64,000 bases of DNA from Parasponia andersonii (lineage: Eukaryota; Streptophyta; Magnoliopsida; Rosales; Cannabaceae), in NCBI GenBank assembly GCA_002914805.1, contig JXTB01000182.1:319945-383944 (forward strand). Direction: 5' to 3'. How positions within the stretch are numbered: position 1 is the stretch's first letter; every line of letters begins with the position of its first letter. Positions 11,102-21,439 of the stretch are shown here, in pieces. The notes under the pieces were generated by a model. The model did not search any database and was not told the origin of the DNA. It worked only from the letters and a program-made list of their open reading frames with translations. The translations under genes were made by a program, and so were the position numbers.

Positions 11102-11120
11102 TTTCCCACAGATGGCGCCA
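11102..11120 (-). other. Primer-binding site of Tat element 1
   Basis: On the minus strand this reads TGGCGCCATCTGTGGGAAA, four bases after the 5' LTR end. The TGGCGCC start is the tRNA 3'-end complement common in Tat/Athila elements (often assigned to tRNA-Arg in Ogre-like ones; the exact tRNA is not determined here). Confidence 0.75.
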
Positions 11121-11124
11121 CTAT

Positions 11125-11876
11125 TGGAGTGGTTTCTCACCAGCCGTCCACGTGTCTCTGAACCGCTGATACTGTGTTCTCCAACTGTCCACGTGTCCTC
11201 ACTTTCCCAAAGTACTCTGAACTCCAGGCAGGGTCAGAGAGGCGGGGGTGGCCACCTGCAAAAACTCTCCGATGCTTAAGTCAGTGTTTAGTCTTTGATT
11301 TTTGGGTAGCAAGGAATGAGTTCTATATGAGTATATATTTGTTTCTTGCTCATAAGCTNCTCGGGTCTCAATCTCAAGACTGAGTACCTTTATCCCCAGG
11401 GATGTTTCTCAGAGATCATGGGCTGAGATTACTGTGATCACCTCTGTAACACTGTAGCCTAGTTTCCGCCGCCTCCTATGGCTTGAATCTGTCAGGGGTG
11501 AGGTTTGGTCAAATTGCCGTTTTGTTTGGACAACTTGCCCCCCTCCCCTGCACTCACCTACCCCAGGACCGCATTAAATGCTCTGTTTGGGTCTGGAGTT
11601 GTGAATAGCTTTCCATCGTATTTTGGCGGAAGACCCTTGGGACTTCCGACCCCCCCAGCTGTCGAGGTAAGGGTCGGACTGGGCCGAGCTTGCTCAGGGT
11701 CAGCGATGGGCCCGACCTTAATCTCGGACAGCCCAACGGCCGATTGTGATATCACGTGTGACCTGCGTGGCCTTTAGCTAACCATTCTTGATACCTGTCG
11801 GACGGTGGGCCCTGTTGGTGACCTCTTCTGCCACTTAATCGTCCACGTGGTGCATGATTTGGGAACGGGTCCCACA
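11125..11876 (-). repeat. 5' LTR of Tat element 1
   Basis: A 752-bp copy bounded by TG at 11125 and CA at 11875-11876, next to the primer-binding site. Its distal 516 bp align with 46-555. An ambiguous base at 11359 sits exactly where the left arm of the hairpin seen in the other LTR (21-60) is absent. Confidence 0.88.
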
Positions 11877-13389
11877 AAACCTTTATCAATGACAGCTAAA
11901 TTTTCCATCGCCGGAGGGTAAGAGGTTAAGCTTCACGGGGTCCATGTTGAAGTAAGATGATAATCAAGTGGTTATAGTTCTGGAGTTGTGCATCGTGTAT
12001 ATCTTTTTTCTTTTTTCTTAGTTTGTTTTTCTGGAAGGACTATTAGATCATTGTAATTGAAGGTAAATAGTTAATTATGTATTCCATAATACGGACTCGT
12101 TAGGAAGACAAAAGTTCTAGTATTTTTATATATACCTTATGTAGTAATTTGATAATTAATCTAGATGTGTGACTCATATTATGTCGATACGAGAAGAATA
12201 GAATTAAATTCTTTTGGCGTAACAACGTAGCACTAAAAAAGCTAGCGAATGAATTGATTCTATTGAAGACAAACTAAGGACAATGTTATTATAATAAAGT
12301 TAAAATAAAAGTTTAGAGAGTTTTTTTACTTCCACGTAGATATATTTTAGCTCTATAATTTTGTACTTACTTTCTTTTAAATGGCAACGTGAATTACATA
12401 GCGAAGAATGAAACAGTATATATAAAATATACGCAATACATCAGACTTGTATTACTTGAAAAAAAAAAAGATAAATACTACATGATTTGCTTGCCTAACC
12501 AAAGTAGATATCATGTGCGTAATCATAGTAACCAAAATCAAGACTAAGAGACCAAATACCTAAATTTAATAATATGACATAATAAAGATATAAATATAGA
12601 TATATAGCGAGGCAAGCTAGGTGATAGGGTTGATCCATAATAGCTTGAAAAACATTGACCTTAACGGTCTGTAGGTCCAATGACCAAGGGTTGATCAACC
12701 ATATTGATAAACTCAGCTTTGTCCATCAAAGCCATACCAATTCTGTACTTTAGTCCCTCATGGTTATGTTAACCTGATTTTTCTTTAAGATCACTGATAG
12801 CTTCCGTCAATAAACTATATTTTCTTTTTGACTCATCTTCCTTAGCCGCGATACACGATTTAGCCTCGTTGAGTTGGGATCACAACTTAGCTTCCACACA
12901 CTTAAGCTCAGTCATTTCAACAACCATTTTTTGAATTTCTTCTTTCTGATGATGAGCACGGACCTTCATACTCCTATTTGACTTGTAGCTTGTTATTCAT
13001 CTTTATCTCCCTATTAACAAAGTCAATCGAGTTGCATGGATGAGCATTGATTAATTTCTATACATTTCCCAACACACGTCAATGGACAAGCAATTAGAAC
13101 GAGGACTCACATAACCACCATCTATAGTATCGCTTAATATGGCAAGCATATGTAATGAAATAGATGAATGGGATTATGAAGTAGCAATAGTGTAGTTGAA
13201 TATGGATAGAATGAAATCACAATAGCCTATAGTTATCCATATTTAAAGCTTACGGAAGTAGCACTATTTAATCAAATTTAAATACAAATTAGTATAGGAA
13301 AACTCTCCTTCTAGGGTTAATGAGTAGGGAGTTCTTTGTGCTTAACATGCTTTTAGGAACAATGCTACTATTGCTTGACAAGTTATTAT
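11877..13389. other. AT-rich flank without a supported gene
   Basis: Sequence between Tat element 1 and the first solo LTR. Apart from the small coiled-coil relic at 12769-12969 I see no domain, RNA gene or repeat boundary. Confidence 0.5.
12769..12969 (-). pseudogene. Small coiled-coil coding relic
   Basis: The minus strand from the ATG at 12967-12969 to the stop at 12769-12771 encodes a charged, helical-looking peptide (MKVRAHHQKEEIQKMVVEMT ... EAKSCIAAKEDESKRKYSLL) with one internal interruption. It resembles the coiled-coil tails of the Tat opposite-strand genes in this window, so it may be a detached fragment of one. Chance cannot be excluded. Confidence 0.3.
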
Positions 13390-15000
13390 TGTTGGAATAA
13401 TATCCTATAAAGCAGTTTATTATTTGGATATTATAAACAATATTTATTAGATTATTTAGTATCTATTTGTTATTAATAAATTTCATGCTATGAATTTCTA
13501 TTTCATTTATGTCGTATTGATATACATGTGATGTGTATGTTTATCTTATACAAACATCTAAAAGATTCCAAGGCATGAAATGAGTAATAAAGAATTATTC
13601 GTATGATGAGTTTATATATGGGAGACATTATATTCTTTATTTCATTATATCTAAACTAAATTGTTCACATTCTGCATATTGAAGATGGAATACTTTATTA
13701 TGCCATAGAATGCAGTGTTGTCTATTTAATTAATAAAATCTCTAATTATCAAAGTGAGTCTTCGGATAAAAACACTAGTGTGTTATAAGAAAGTTATAAC
13801 AGCATCGAACATGACCTAGTGAATTAGAATTTGAAGTTAAGTGCCGTAACTCAAATTTCTAATTTTACTAATCTAGCACTATTGTAGAAGACCTTAATCC
13901 TAGTGATTAACGAACTTACTTTCATGTGTTTTGTCTTTTTGAGTTATTAAAAAACTAGCTCTGATTTATGATTCGAACTCCGGTATCTTGGAAGATAAGG
14001 TATATGAAATGTGTAGAATATTTTTCATGATATCACTTTGAGTTTTTTAAAGTACTTGGATAATATAAACTAAGGCCTCGATATTCACTATGTGAATTTG
14101 ACTGTATTGGTATAAGCAGATACAAACATTATAGTCAACTATTATCCATTAGATGAAAAATGGTAACTCAAAGGTAAATATGTACTGGAAGGGTAATACG
14201 GTAATTTTACCCTACTAGTACGGCATTGTATTGGGGGTATGGCTACAGGTATAGTATATGCTAAATAGATCAAGCTAATTAATTGTTAATAAGCTTCACA
14301 GAAAAATAAATGATATTTAGTCCAAGAGTACAATATTGGGCCTATAGTAGTGTGCCATAATATTAATGGACAAGGCCCAATCATAATTAAGAGTTAATTA
14401 TGATAGTGGGTATATGGTTCATTGGAGCTTGGGGTTTATAGATCCATCTGATCCCCTATCTAACTCAAATTAAAGCCCAATAGCCATTTGATGATCAGTT
14501 GAGTTCAATAAGCCCAATAAGCCCATTAGGGTTTACTAATATTTCTATAGTTAAGAGAAAAGTTCTCTAGCAACTAGACCCCCTTGAGAAGAGAGTGTCA
14601 CACACATAACAGAGAAAGAGGGAGAACAGAAAATCGGCCAACCCTAGCGATTCCATCTTTGGTGTATTTGGTCAACCTAGAGCAATCGTTTCGAGGAAAT
14701 TATCTTCTTGTTCGTCTGTGGATCTCTTTGTTGGGAATTAAGAAGGTGACCACTAACCGGATCAATCAAACGGCTTTCGAGAATAGACGGGAAGACGAAA
14801 AGATTGTAGAGCAAATCTGGGTATTGTTCTTGTCTAGATCAAAGAGTAATTTATGTTAGATCACGATCCGAAACGTTTTGTAAAAAGAAAAATTTTAAAC
14901 GACTAATTCCGCTGCGTTCTTGATTTTAAAAAACTATGGTATTCTAAAAAATGATTTTATGAACATATTTTCTGAAAATTTATTCCAATAAATACCAGCA
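13390..15000 (+). mobile_element. Solo LTR 1, copia-like family (fossil)
   Basis: A 1611-bp block starts TGTTGGAATAAT and ends ACCAGCA. It is flanked by exact 5-bp target duplications ATTAT (13385-13389 and 15001-15005). It shares long similarity with 26747-28409 and more weakly with 29070-30875, with the same landmarks in the same order: GCCCATTAGGGTTTAC-like, a GA-rich leader, and TTCCGCT..TTCTTGATTT near the end. No coding region lies between termini. The length and the TGTTGG...CA ends suggest a Ty1/copia family (SIRE- or Angela-like), but this is inference. Confidence 0.82.
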
Positions 15001-15280
15001 ATTATCTCTTCAATAATCTGACAAACTCCAGATCCAATGTAAACCTAGTTCATACCCTATCATATTGTAGTCTATACACACAGTGCCTAAAAGACCAGTT
15101 AATGTCATATCAATTTTTTTAATAACATTTAATAGAAGCTTCACGAGGCTGCTACACTGGTAGGTATCTTTCCTTATTATATATTATCCAATTTATATTT
15201 ACCATACTCGGTTCATATAATTAAAAAAATATTTAGGAGAATAAAGAAAAAATAGCACTTTATTCCATTCATATAACTTG

Positions 15281-15595
15281 ATGGCTAGATCCAAATTCTA
15301 TGTCGTTTTTGTTGGCTGTAAATCAATGATTTATGATTCATAGCCAGGGTGACAAGCCTAAGTCATTAGATACAGTGGAAACATATGCAAGTCTTATAGC
15401 ACACGTTGGGAGTTTGAGAAAGTGTACATGCTATATTTTTAAGTTAAGGTAACGACTAAAGGTAGCTCCATTTACGCTAGTAATGTAAGCTTGGGAGGCC
15501 ATCGCCTGCTGAAAATAAAGGAAGAGTATGTGGAAATATTTTCAAGTCGAGAGGGTGTGGCTGAGAAAATGATGCATGTTGAGAAAGAGATCTAA
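15281..15595 (+). pseudogene. Relic resembling viroplasmin / RNase H1 N-terminal domain (fossil)
   Basis: From the ATG at 15281 the plus strand reads ARSKFYVVFVGCKSMIYDS, followed by a stretch with GYSGN-like and KSYSTR..FEK features. This matches the pattern FYVVxVGRxPGIYxSWxECxxQVxGYxGxxxKSFxTxEEAE of the small domain shared by host RNase H1 proteins and caulimovirus protein VI. A further open stretch to 15595 (GSSIYASNVSLGGHRLLKIK) may be the next part. It is decayed, with several breaks. Whether it came from a host RNase H1-like gene or an old virus or element cannot be decided here. Confidence 0.5.
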
Positions 15596-15714
15596 CTTCC
15601 ACCTATGGCAAACACGATTCAAATGACAATGTGGTTTAATGAATATATGAATGGCTCATGTGTGCCATATGCCACTCCTATTATATTTCTTTTTGGTTTT
15701 CCATTTAGTGTTTT

Positions 15715-16109
15715 GGTATTGGTATATTGTTAAACTACCAACTAATTTTCCTTCCTATCTCTATCTAGCAAAGCTTAAGAAAACTTAATAATTATTTAGT
15801 ATAGTGAAAAGTTAGAGTCGATCCCACGAGGAATTATTCTTATTGAGATGCTTCTAATCTTAAGATAAAAAGGGATTGAAAATAAAACAAAATATAAAAT
15901 AGAAAAGAAACAATAGAAAAATAAATAGGCTAAAAGTTCATTCACTACCACTAAGCAATCATATTAACTAAATACCAAATCTTATAATTATTTATCTAAG
16001 CTAACAACCGTAGATAGTCTATAAATGCACAATTATCTTTGTCTTTTCTTAGACTATATACTATCTAGATAAATGCCATAAATAACTTCTTCTTATTAAA
16101 TAACATAAG
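15715..16109. repeat. Left part of a possible older repeat split by Tat element 2
   Basis: The segment carries the phrase AGAGTCGATCCCACGAGGAA, a wording I associate with a widespread plant repeat. The sequence appears to continue across Tat element 2 at 24274-25220. The target duplication ATAAG of element 2 marks the split. Family not recognised. Confidence 0.35.
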
Positions 16110-16838
16110 TGTTGACAGAGGTTTTGTCAACAATAAATTTAGACAAATTACAAAATATGGCTTGTGTGTGAAAATGGTTAATTAATAAAAATAAATAAAG
16201 AGACAAGAATTTTATAGTGGTTCAGCACCAAAAAAGATGAACCTACATCCACCGTTTTTTTACTATCTTCTGGAGAATTACAAGAGCACAAAATTATAAT
16301 GTTTTGTCCGGAAGGAAGAAGCAAGAGTCTAAAAAGTTCCCAAAAGATCTAAAAGATAAAAGATCAAAAATATCCCAAAAAGATCCAAAAATCCTCACTG
16401 AAACATTGAACTCCCTTCATATAGGTGAGGATAGCTCAATGTTTCCCAATTGTGAGAATAGGTAACTGTATAATCGGAAAATACAATTCGAGTAACAATA
16501 TAACTGGGTAATAGCTTAAATGAGACGACTGGTCGATCTTTAAAGAGAAACTTTTGTTTTCCTTTCTTTGTAGGTTACCCGTTTGACGAAGCTTAATCTA
16601 GTTTCCTTTTCATTCTGGTCGCACTTAACTCATTCGAAGAAGGTCACTCTAACTTATATGGTGGAGGTCGCACTTAACTCTTTCGGAGGAAGTCGCACTA
16701 ACTTATGCGGTGGAGGTCGCACTAAACTCTTTCGGAGGAGGTCGCACTTAATCTTACTCATACGACCTGACACGTTCATTTTGTCAACTTTTCCCTTTTT
16801 GGTATTGACCAACATATAGGATTTTAGACTGCACAATA
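16110..16838 (-). repeat. 3' LTR of Tat element 2
   Basis: This copy pairs with 23545-24273. Its U3 part (about 16617-16755) holds five or six tandem/dispersed copies of a roughly 25-bp unit around GTCGCACTAACTCTTTCGGAGGAG. Confidence 0.88.
16617..16755 (-). repeat. 25-bp repeat cluster in the U3 of Tat element 2
   Basis: The phrase GGTCGCACT(T)AACTCTTTCGGAGGA recurs five to six times, alternating with ACTTATATGGTGGAGGTCGC. The matching cluster in the other LTR is at about 24053-24190. It lies 80-220 bp inside the LTR start, where retrotransposon enhancers usually sit, so an enhancer role is plausible but not shown. Confidence 0.7.
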
Positions 16839-16853
16839 ATTGCCCCCCCAACT
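16839..16853 (-). other. Polypurine tract of Tat element 2
   Basis: On the minus strand this reads AGTTGGGGGGGCAAT directly before the LTR start, marking this as the 3' LTR. Confidence 0.75.
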
Positions 16854-17299
16854 CTATTAGTTCTTTAAGACAAAATGGAGCTTCCTTCTACTATAAGTGC
16901 GAGCTTGAAAAATGAGATGCCATAACCTAGACTTGAGACCTTTGATGAGTCGCCAGATCTCAAATCTCACCTTTTCAAGATCACGTCCATCTTTTTCTGA
17001 TAGATGAAACCATGTGTCACCTTTTCTAAGAAGCATAGCAAAGCTCGATGAGACTTTTCCCTCCTTTTTCTTTTTTAAATAGACACAATCATAGTGATGA
17101 CACCAGCTATTGTCTTAAATCGAATCGTTTCAAATTTTGAAACGATACCGATTTAGTTTCAGAAAATCAAATCCCGCGTGAACTTTGGCCTTTGGATCTG
17201 AAAATTAAATATCTTAATCTACGGCTGTAATTTGACGATGCTCGAGACATATATATCGAAAACTAATCTGTCTCCTCTTCAAAAATCCTATCGTCTGCT

Positions 17300-19961
17300 A
17301 TTTCTCTCGAAACCTGAAGCATTCACGAAGTAATCCTTTCGGTGTCGTCTTGTTCTTCCTCTTCTCCGATGAAGCTATCACCGCAATCCTTTAGACTACA
17401 TCTCGATCCCTCTGTCTTCGAAGAAAGGTTAGTATATATCTGTCTCTCTCTTATTGTTCTCTGTCCAGAAAACCAATTTACAGATTTCATTTCTAGAAAT
17501 TGAATCTGATTGTAGAGCCTAAATATCCTGAATGAAAATCCATCCCATACTCGGATGGATTGGAATAGGAATTTTTCAGATCCCCTTCGTTGATTTATAG
17601 AATACTTTCTTTTAGATGACTGATAGAGACGAACTCGTGAAAGAGATTTTTTTTTTTTTTATGAATTGCTCGAACAATTTTTATGAATCTGTAGATCAAT
17701 TAGAAAAAATTCGATGAGCAGCTTGCTGATGCAATCCTAGGATGACTCCAAAACTGCTCGCATATAGCTAAGGTCCTTGATGCTCGCATAGGACTAAATC
17801 CATCCATATTTCTTTTTAGATGTCTAGTAGTGAGGATTTTAGAGAAGGGAATGCATTCTTAGGAGAATCTTCCAATACCAGCATTAGCTCCATAAACCTC
17901 GAAGATTATCTTGAGCCAGAACCCGAAGTTGAGATAACCAGGGTCAGGCAAAGTAGTCCTCACATAGGCGACCTTCCTCAAGACCAATGGCTCTGACATA
18001 TCAGAGATGCCCCTGCATTCGTAACGGGTTATCAATATATAGAGGGAGACTGGTCATGTACCAATATAAGGACGAGCTGCACCACGAATAAGCTCAACAA
18101 GATCGTGTGCAACTACAAGATCGCCATCCCTCTTCGCCTTTCCATAGAGTTCAATCGACCACATATACCACCTCGCAGAATTGCCTCATTCTCTGAAGTA
18201 GTTCTCAAATGTGGTGTCCACCTCCCACTTCATCCTTACATAAAATCTATCATCGATTATTATTGAATCGTTCCTTTTCAACTAACTCCAAACACTTATA
18301 GATACATGGTAGATCTGTACATACTATACCATAAACTAGGCTTAGAAACCCCTACTCCTGAAGAGTTTGCTTGGTTTTACCAAGTGAAATCAAACCCACC
18401 AGACTTCGCTTCTTTTATGCGAGCAAGTGGTTGAACCAAGAAATAAAAACCATCTATGGGGTTTGCAACAACATGGAAAAATGGAAAAATCTATTTTTCC
18501 ACTTTGACTGTGCAGATAACGGCTTCTTTCAGAATCCTGGTAGGTAACTTTCAGTTTATCGCCTTTTCTGCATAATTATATTATTCTGATCGCACTCATA
18601 TGTCATCGCAGATAATAGGGAATGACTTGGACTTTCCAGAAAACAGCTCGCAAGGGTATACAGAATAAACGACCTTCCGATTGAAGAATTCAATTGGAAG
18701 AAGCTTAGGACTTCCAAGAACTTAGTCGCTTGTGGTCTACTTCCAAGGGGAGCCGCGTTCCCGGATTCCACCGTCCGTTCGACCAGACCCTCGAGCTCGA
18801 AGAAGAAGAAGCCGAGGAAGCAGACGGAAAAGAATGCATCATCTTCCAAACCTAGGAAATGAAAAGTACATGCCACCCTTACAACCTCGGAACCATCGTC
18901 TCTAGAAACTGCATCACCACCAGCTTCTCAACAGCAAGAAGGTAATTATTATTATTTTTTTCTTATCATCGTATTATGTCAACTCACATGCTGACTTACA
19001 TCTGTACAGAAATGGTTATTGATAGCGGACTACGAGCACCCCTTCCACTCTGGAGTCAATGGCAAAGTCCAAGACGCCAAAGAGCACACCTCCATCGATG
19101 TCAAAAGGGAAAGAGAAGGTCGACACTTCCAAGAAACAAAAAGTCGCCTTCAAGGATATCCCGACAAACTCGCCTCCTCCTCAGCCTCAAACTGCGAGCC
19201 ATCATGATCCATTCAAGGAGACTGCCACTTATTCGGATCCGAACTAGGTTGATAAAGACAAGGAGCTTTTCGCACTCCTTAACCAATTGCCGGAGAAAGC
19301 TGGTATGAGCACTGCCTTCATTGATCGCTTCACTTTTGAAGATGGCTGGGAGAGGATGAAGCGACGATCAGCCAAGTTTGCCTTTGAATCTGCAATGAGG
19401 ATGTTGGCGAATGTAAGCATCTTCTATTTTCTCTCTTCAATGCACCTTTTGGGTATTGATGTGCTATATTTTCAGACTGCTATAGCTGCTGTCCTGATGT
19501 ATGACTCAAGTCCTTGAGTGTTTGGAAAAAGCCGAAAAAGTCGAAGAAATAACCCAAGTATTCAAGGACTCGGAGAAGGCTCGCGAGGAAGAGAAAAATC
19601 CTTCGAACTGGATAATCAGCAGCTATGCGAGGATCTGGTCAAGAAAAAGCTCGAAAAGGAAAAGCTCGAGGAGAAAATTAAAGAGCTTAAAAAGACTATC
19701 TCCGAGCATCCAGATCATATAAAGGAGGCGACAATAGAGGTGGCTCACAAGGCTGTTAAAGAGTTTAAGGCTACTGAAGTCAAGGAGCTCGAAGACAAAG
19801 CCAGTGACATCGCCTCGTCGACCATTATATATAACATCTTCTGCGAGCATCCAGACTTTGACTTTTCCATCCTTGGCGAAGACGTGGTTGAGCTTGTCCG
19901 GAGTTGGAGGGAAGCGGAAGCTATCAAAACTGGAGATGGTGGAGCGAACACGTCTGCATAA
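17300..19961 (+). pseudogene. Opposite-strand extra gene of Tat element 2 (Transposase_28-like plus coiled coil), decayed
   Basis: A pyrimidine-rich leader ends at a good donor (AAAGGTTAG near 17427), and an acceptor TTTTTAG directly precedes the ATG at 17820. The protein begins MSSSEDFREGNAFLGESS. At about 18120-18420 it has the Transposase_28-type block (FNRPHIPPRRIASFSEVV, GVHLPLHPYIKSIIDYY, PNTYRYMVDLYILYHKLGLE, EFAWFYQVKSNPPDFASFY). A Lys/Ser/Pro-rich nuclear-looking stretch follows at about 18770-19200. The last segment (19518-19961) is a strong coiled coil (EKEKLEEKIKELKK) followed by HPDFDFSILGEDVVELV and a natural stop. The layout parallels the opposite-strand gene of Tat element 1. 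Function unknown. Several breaks. Confidence 0.65.
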
Positions 19962-20748
19962 AAATAATGTTCTTTTATATATATATTTTTAACTTCAGAA
20001 CAATACGGGCTTGGTCCCCTTCTTATTTGTATTTCTTTGCTTGCATATAGGTGCGAACTTTTATCAATGAATGAATGCTTTCTTTATTAGACGTTTATTC
20101 CTGCAAAACAATCAAAATACTAAGTTGAAATAAAGATGATAATTAATTTAACTAAGTAGTCAATCACTAGGTGACTGATCGGTACACTATTTCGATTTGA
20201 ATCCAACACACTTAAAATGGTTGTATTAGGATAGATTAGACCGCTTAAGAAAACAGCAAGTATGAGTGATGCAAACTCAATATTATTTTTCAAAAGTTCC
20301 ATGGCAAAATGTAAATATAGCAATATATCACTTTGAACAATGAACATTTTGCTTAGTTACTTTGTTGTTCGAGGAGGAAAATTGCGTAATATGACACGCT
20401 AAGGCATGAAACGAGGAGAAAATCCTAAGATTTTAAGGAATTTTAGATATTTCGGCGATCTAAAATTCTGACCCCTCCAAATGGACGTTTTGCATAGTCC
20501 CTTAGAAAGCAAGTAGGAGATAATATGCTAATTCTACCGCCCCCCAAGTCTTATGGTGTTTGAAGACTTCCATAAAACTATAAAGGTGGACCAAATCGAA
20601 TGATCTATGAGGAGACACCCTTATTGATGATGACGAATGACGATCAATGAATGACGAACAACGAATGACGATCAATGAATGATGAATGACGAATGAGTAG
20701 ATATCTTTATTGATGAATGACGAATAACATGAAGATATACATGAAAAT

Positions 20749-21063
20749 TTACTGATAATAGCGACGAAGTTGTTTTGCATTCCAGGCATGCTCGTTCTTT
20801 TGTCCGCCAGTACGAGCTAACTTATATGTCCTAGGCCAAATGATGGCATCAATAACATACGATCCTTTCCAAAAAGGTCCAAATATACCAGCATCGTGCT
20901 CTTTATTATTTGGTAGGACTTGCCGAAAAACAAGGTCACCAACTTCAAACCCTCGGATTCTAACTTTAGAGTTATAATATCGAGCAATGCGCTCTTGATA
21001 TGATGCGATTTGAAGCTGAGACTGCTCGCGCCTTTCTTCTAAAAGATCGAGCTCAATCCTCAT
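20749..21063 (-). pseudogene. pol: Integrase C-terminal part of Tat element 2 (fossil)
   Basis: The motifs ARYYNSKVRIRGFEVGDLVF, GPFWKGSYVIDAI and YKLA...HAWNAKQLRRYY give the integrase C-terminal SH3-like domain and match the same region in Tat element 1 (GPYEV...NTWNAQHLKKY). The catalytic core and zinc head are not recognisable. Confidence 0.8.
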
Positions 21064-21202
21064 TAGTGTTTTGTTGCAAACTTTATTGAGATATTATAAC
21101 AAGTCCTCGCGTCATATTGGTTGCCACACACCTCACCTACTCCTTGTTGAGTCGGGAATTTCATAGCGAGATGGTAGATTGAAGTAATAGCTCAAAGTTC
21201 CC

Positions 21203-21436
21203 TCAGTGCCGGTCTTTCCAGGGGCAATCTACAACCAAGAATTGGGTCATTACCATTGAAACCGTAGGATAGATTCTAACGTTGACCATTAACTCAATCA
21301 TGCCTATAGGCATTATGCTGTTACCAGTGAATCCATAGAGTGGGGTGACAGTAGGCTTCAGATCGCTTTCATTCAATTCCATCTTCTTAAAAGCGTCATA
21401 ATACAGGATGTCAATAGCACTTCTATTATCGACCAA
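21203..21436 (-). pseudogene. pol: Aspartic protease part of Tat element 2 (fossil)
   Basis: VDNRSAIDILYYDAFKKM followed by LYGFTGNSIMPIGMIELMV and MVMTQFLVVDC is the Tat-type protease flap and core. It follows gag on the minus strand as expected. Fossil. Confidence 0.72.
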
Positions 21437-21439
21437 TAC

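Larger units (their letters stand above)
1..11876 (-). mobile_element. Ty3/gypsy LTR retrotransposon, Tat lineage (fossil)
   Basis: A long retrotransposon read on the minus strand: 5' LTR at high coordinates, primer-binding site, gag, protease, RT, RNase H, a second RNase H, integrase, a tandem-repeat zone, an opposite-strand gene, polypurine tract and 3' LTR. The second (archaeal-type) RNase H, a long 3' region with tandem repeats, and an extra gene in antisense are recognised hallmarks of plant Tat elements (Ogre, Retand, Grande kin). The 3' LTR runs off the left window edge, so only one end of the insertion is visible. The five bases after the right end (11877-11881, AAACC) should be its target duplication. 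By hand alignment the LTRs differ at about 10% of sites, mostly transitions, suggesting an insertion several million years ago. The coding region has multiple breaks and the element looks inactive. Confidence 0.88.

Noticed and set aside
14584-14859. Open frame of 91 codons in solo LTR 1
   Set aside because: It sits in the leader part of an LTR and is not conserved in the homologous part of solo LTR 2.
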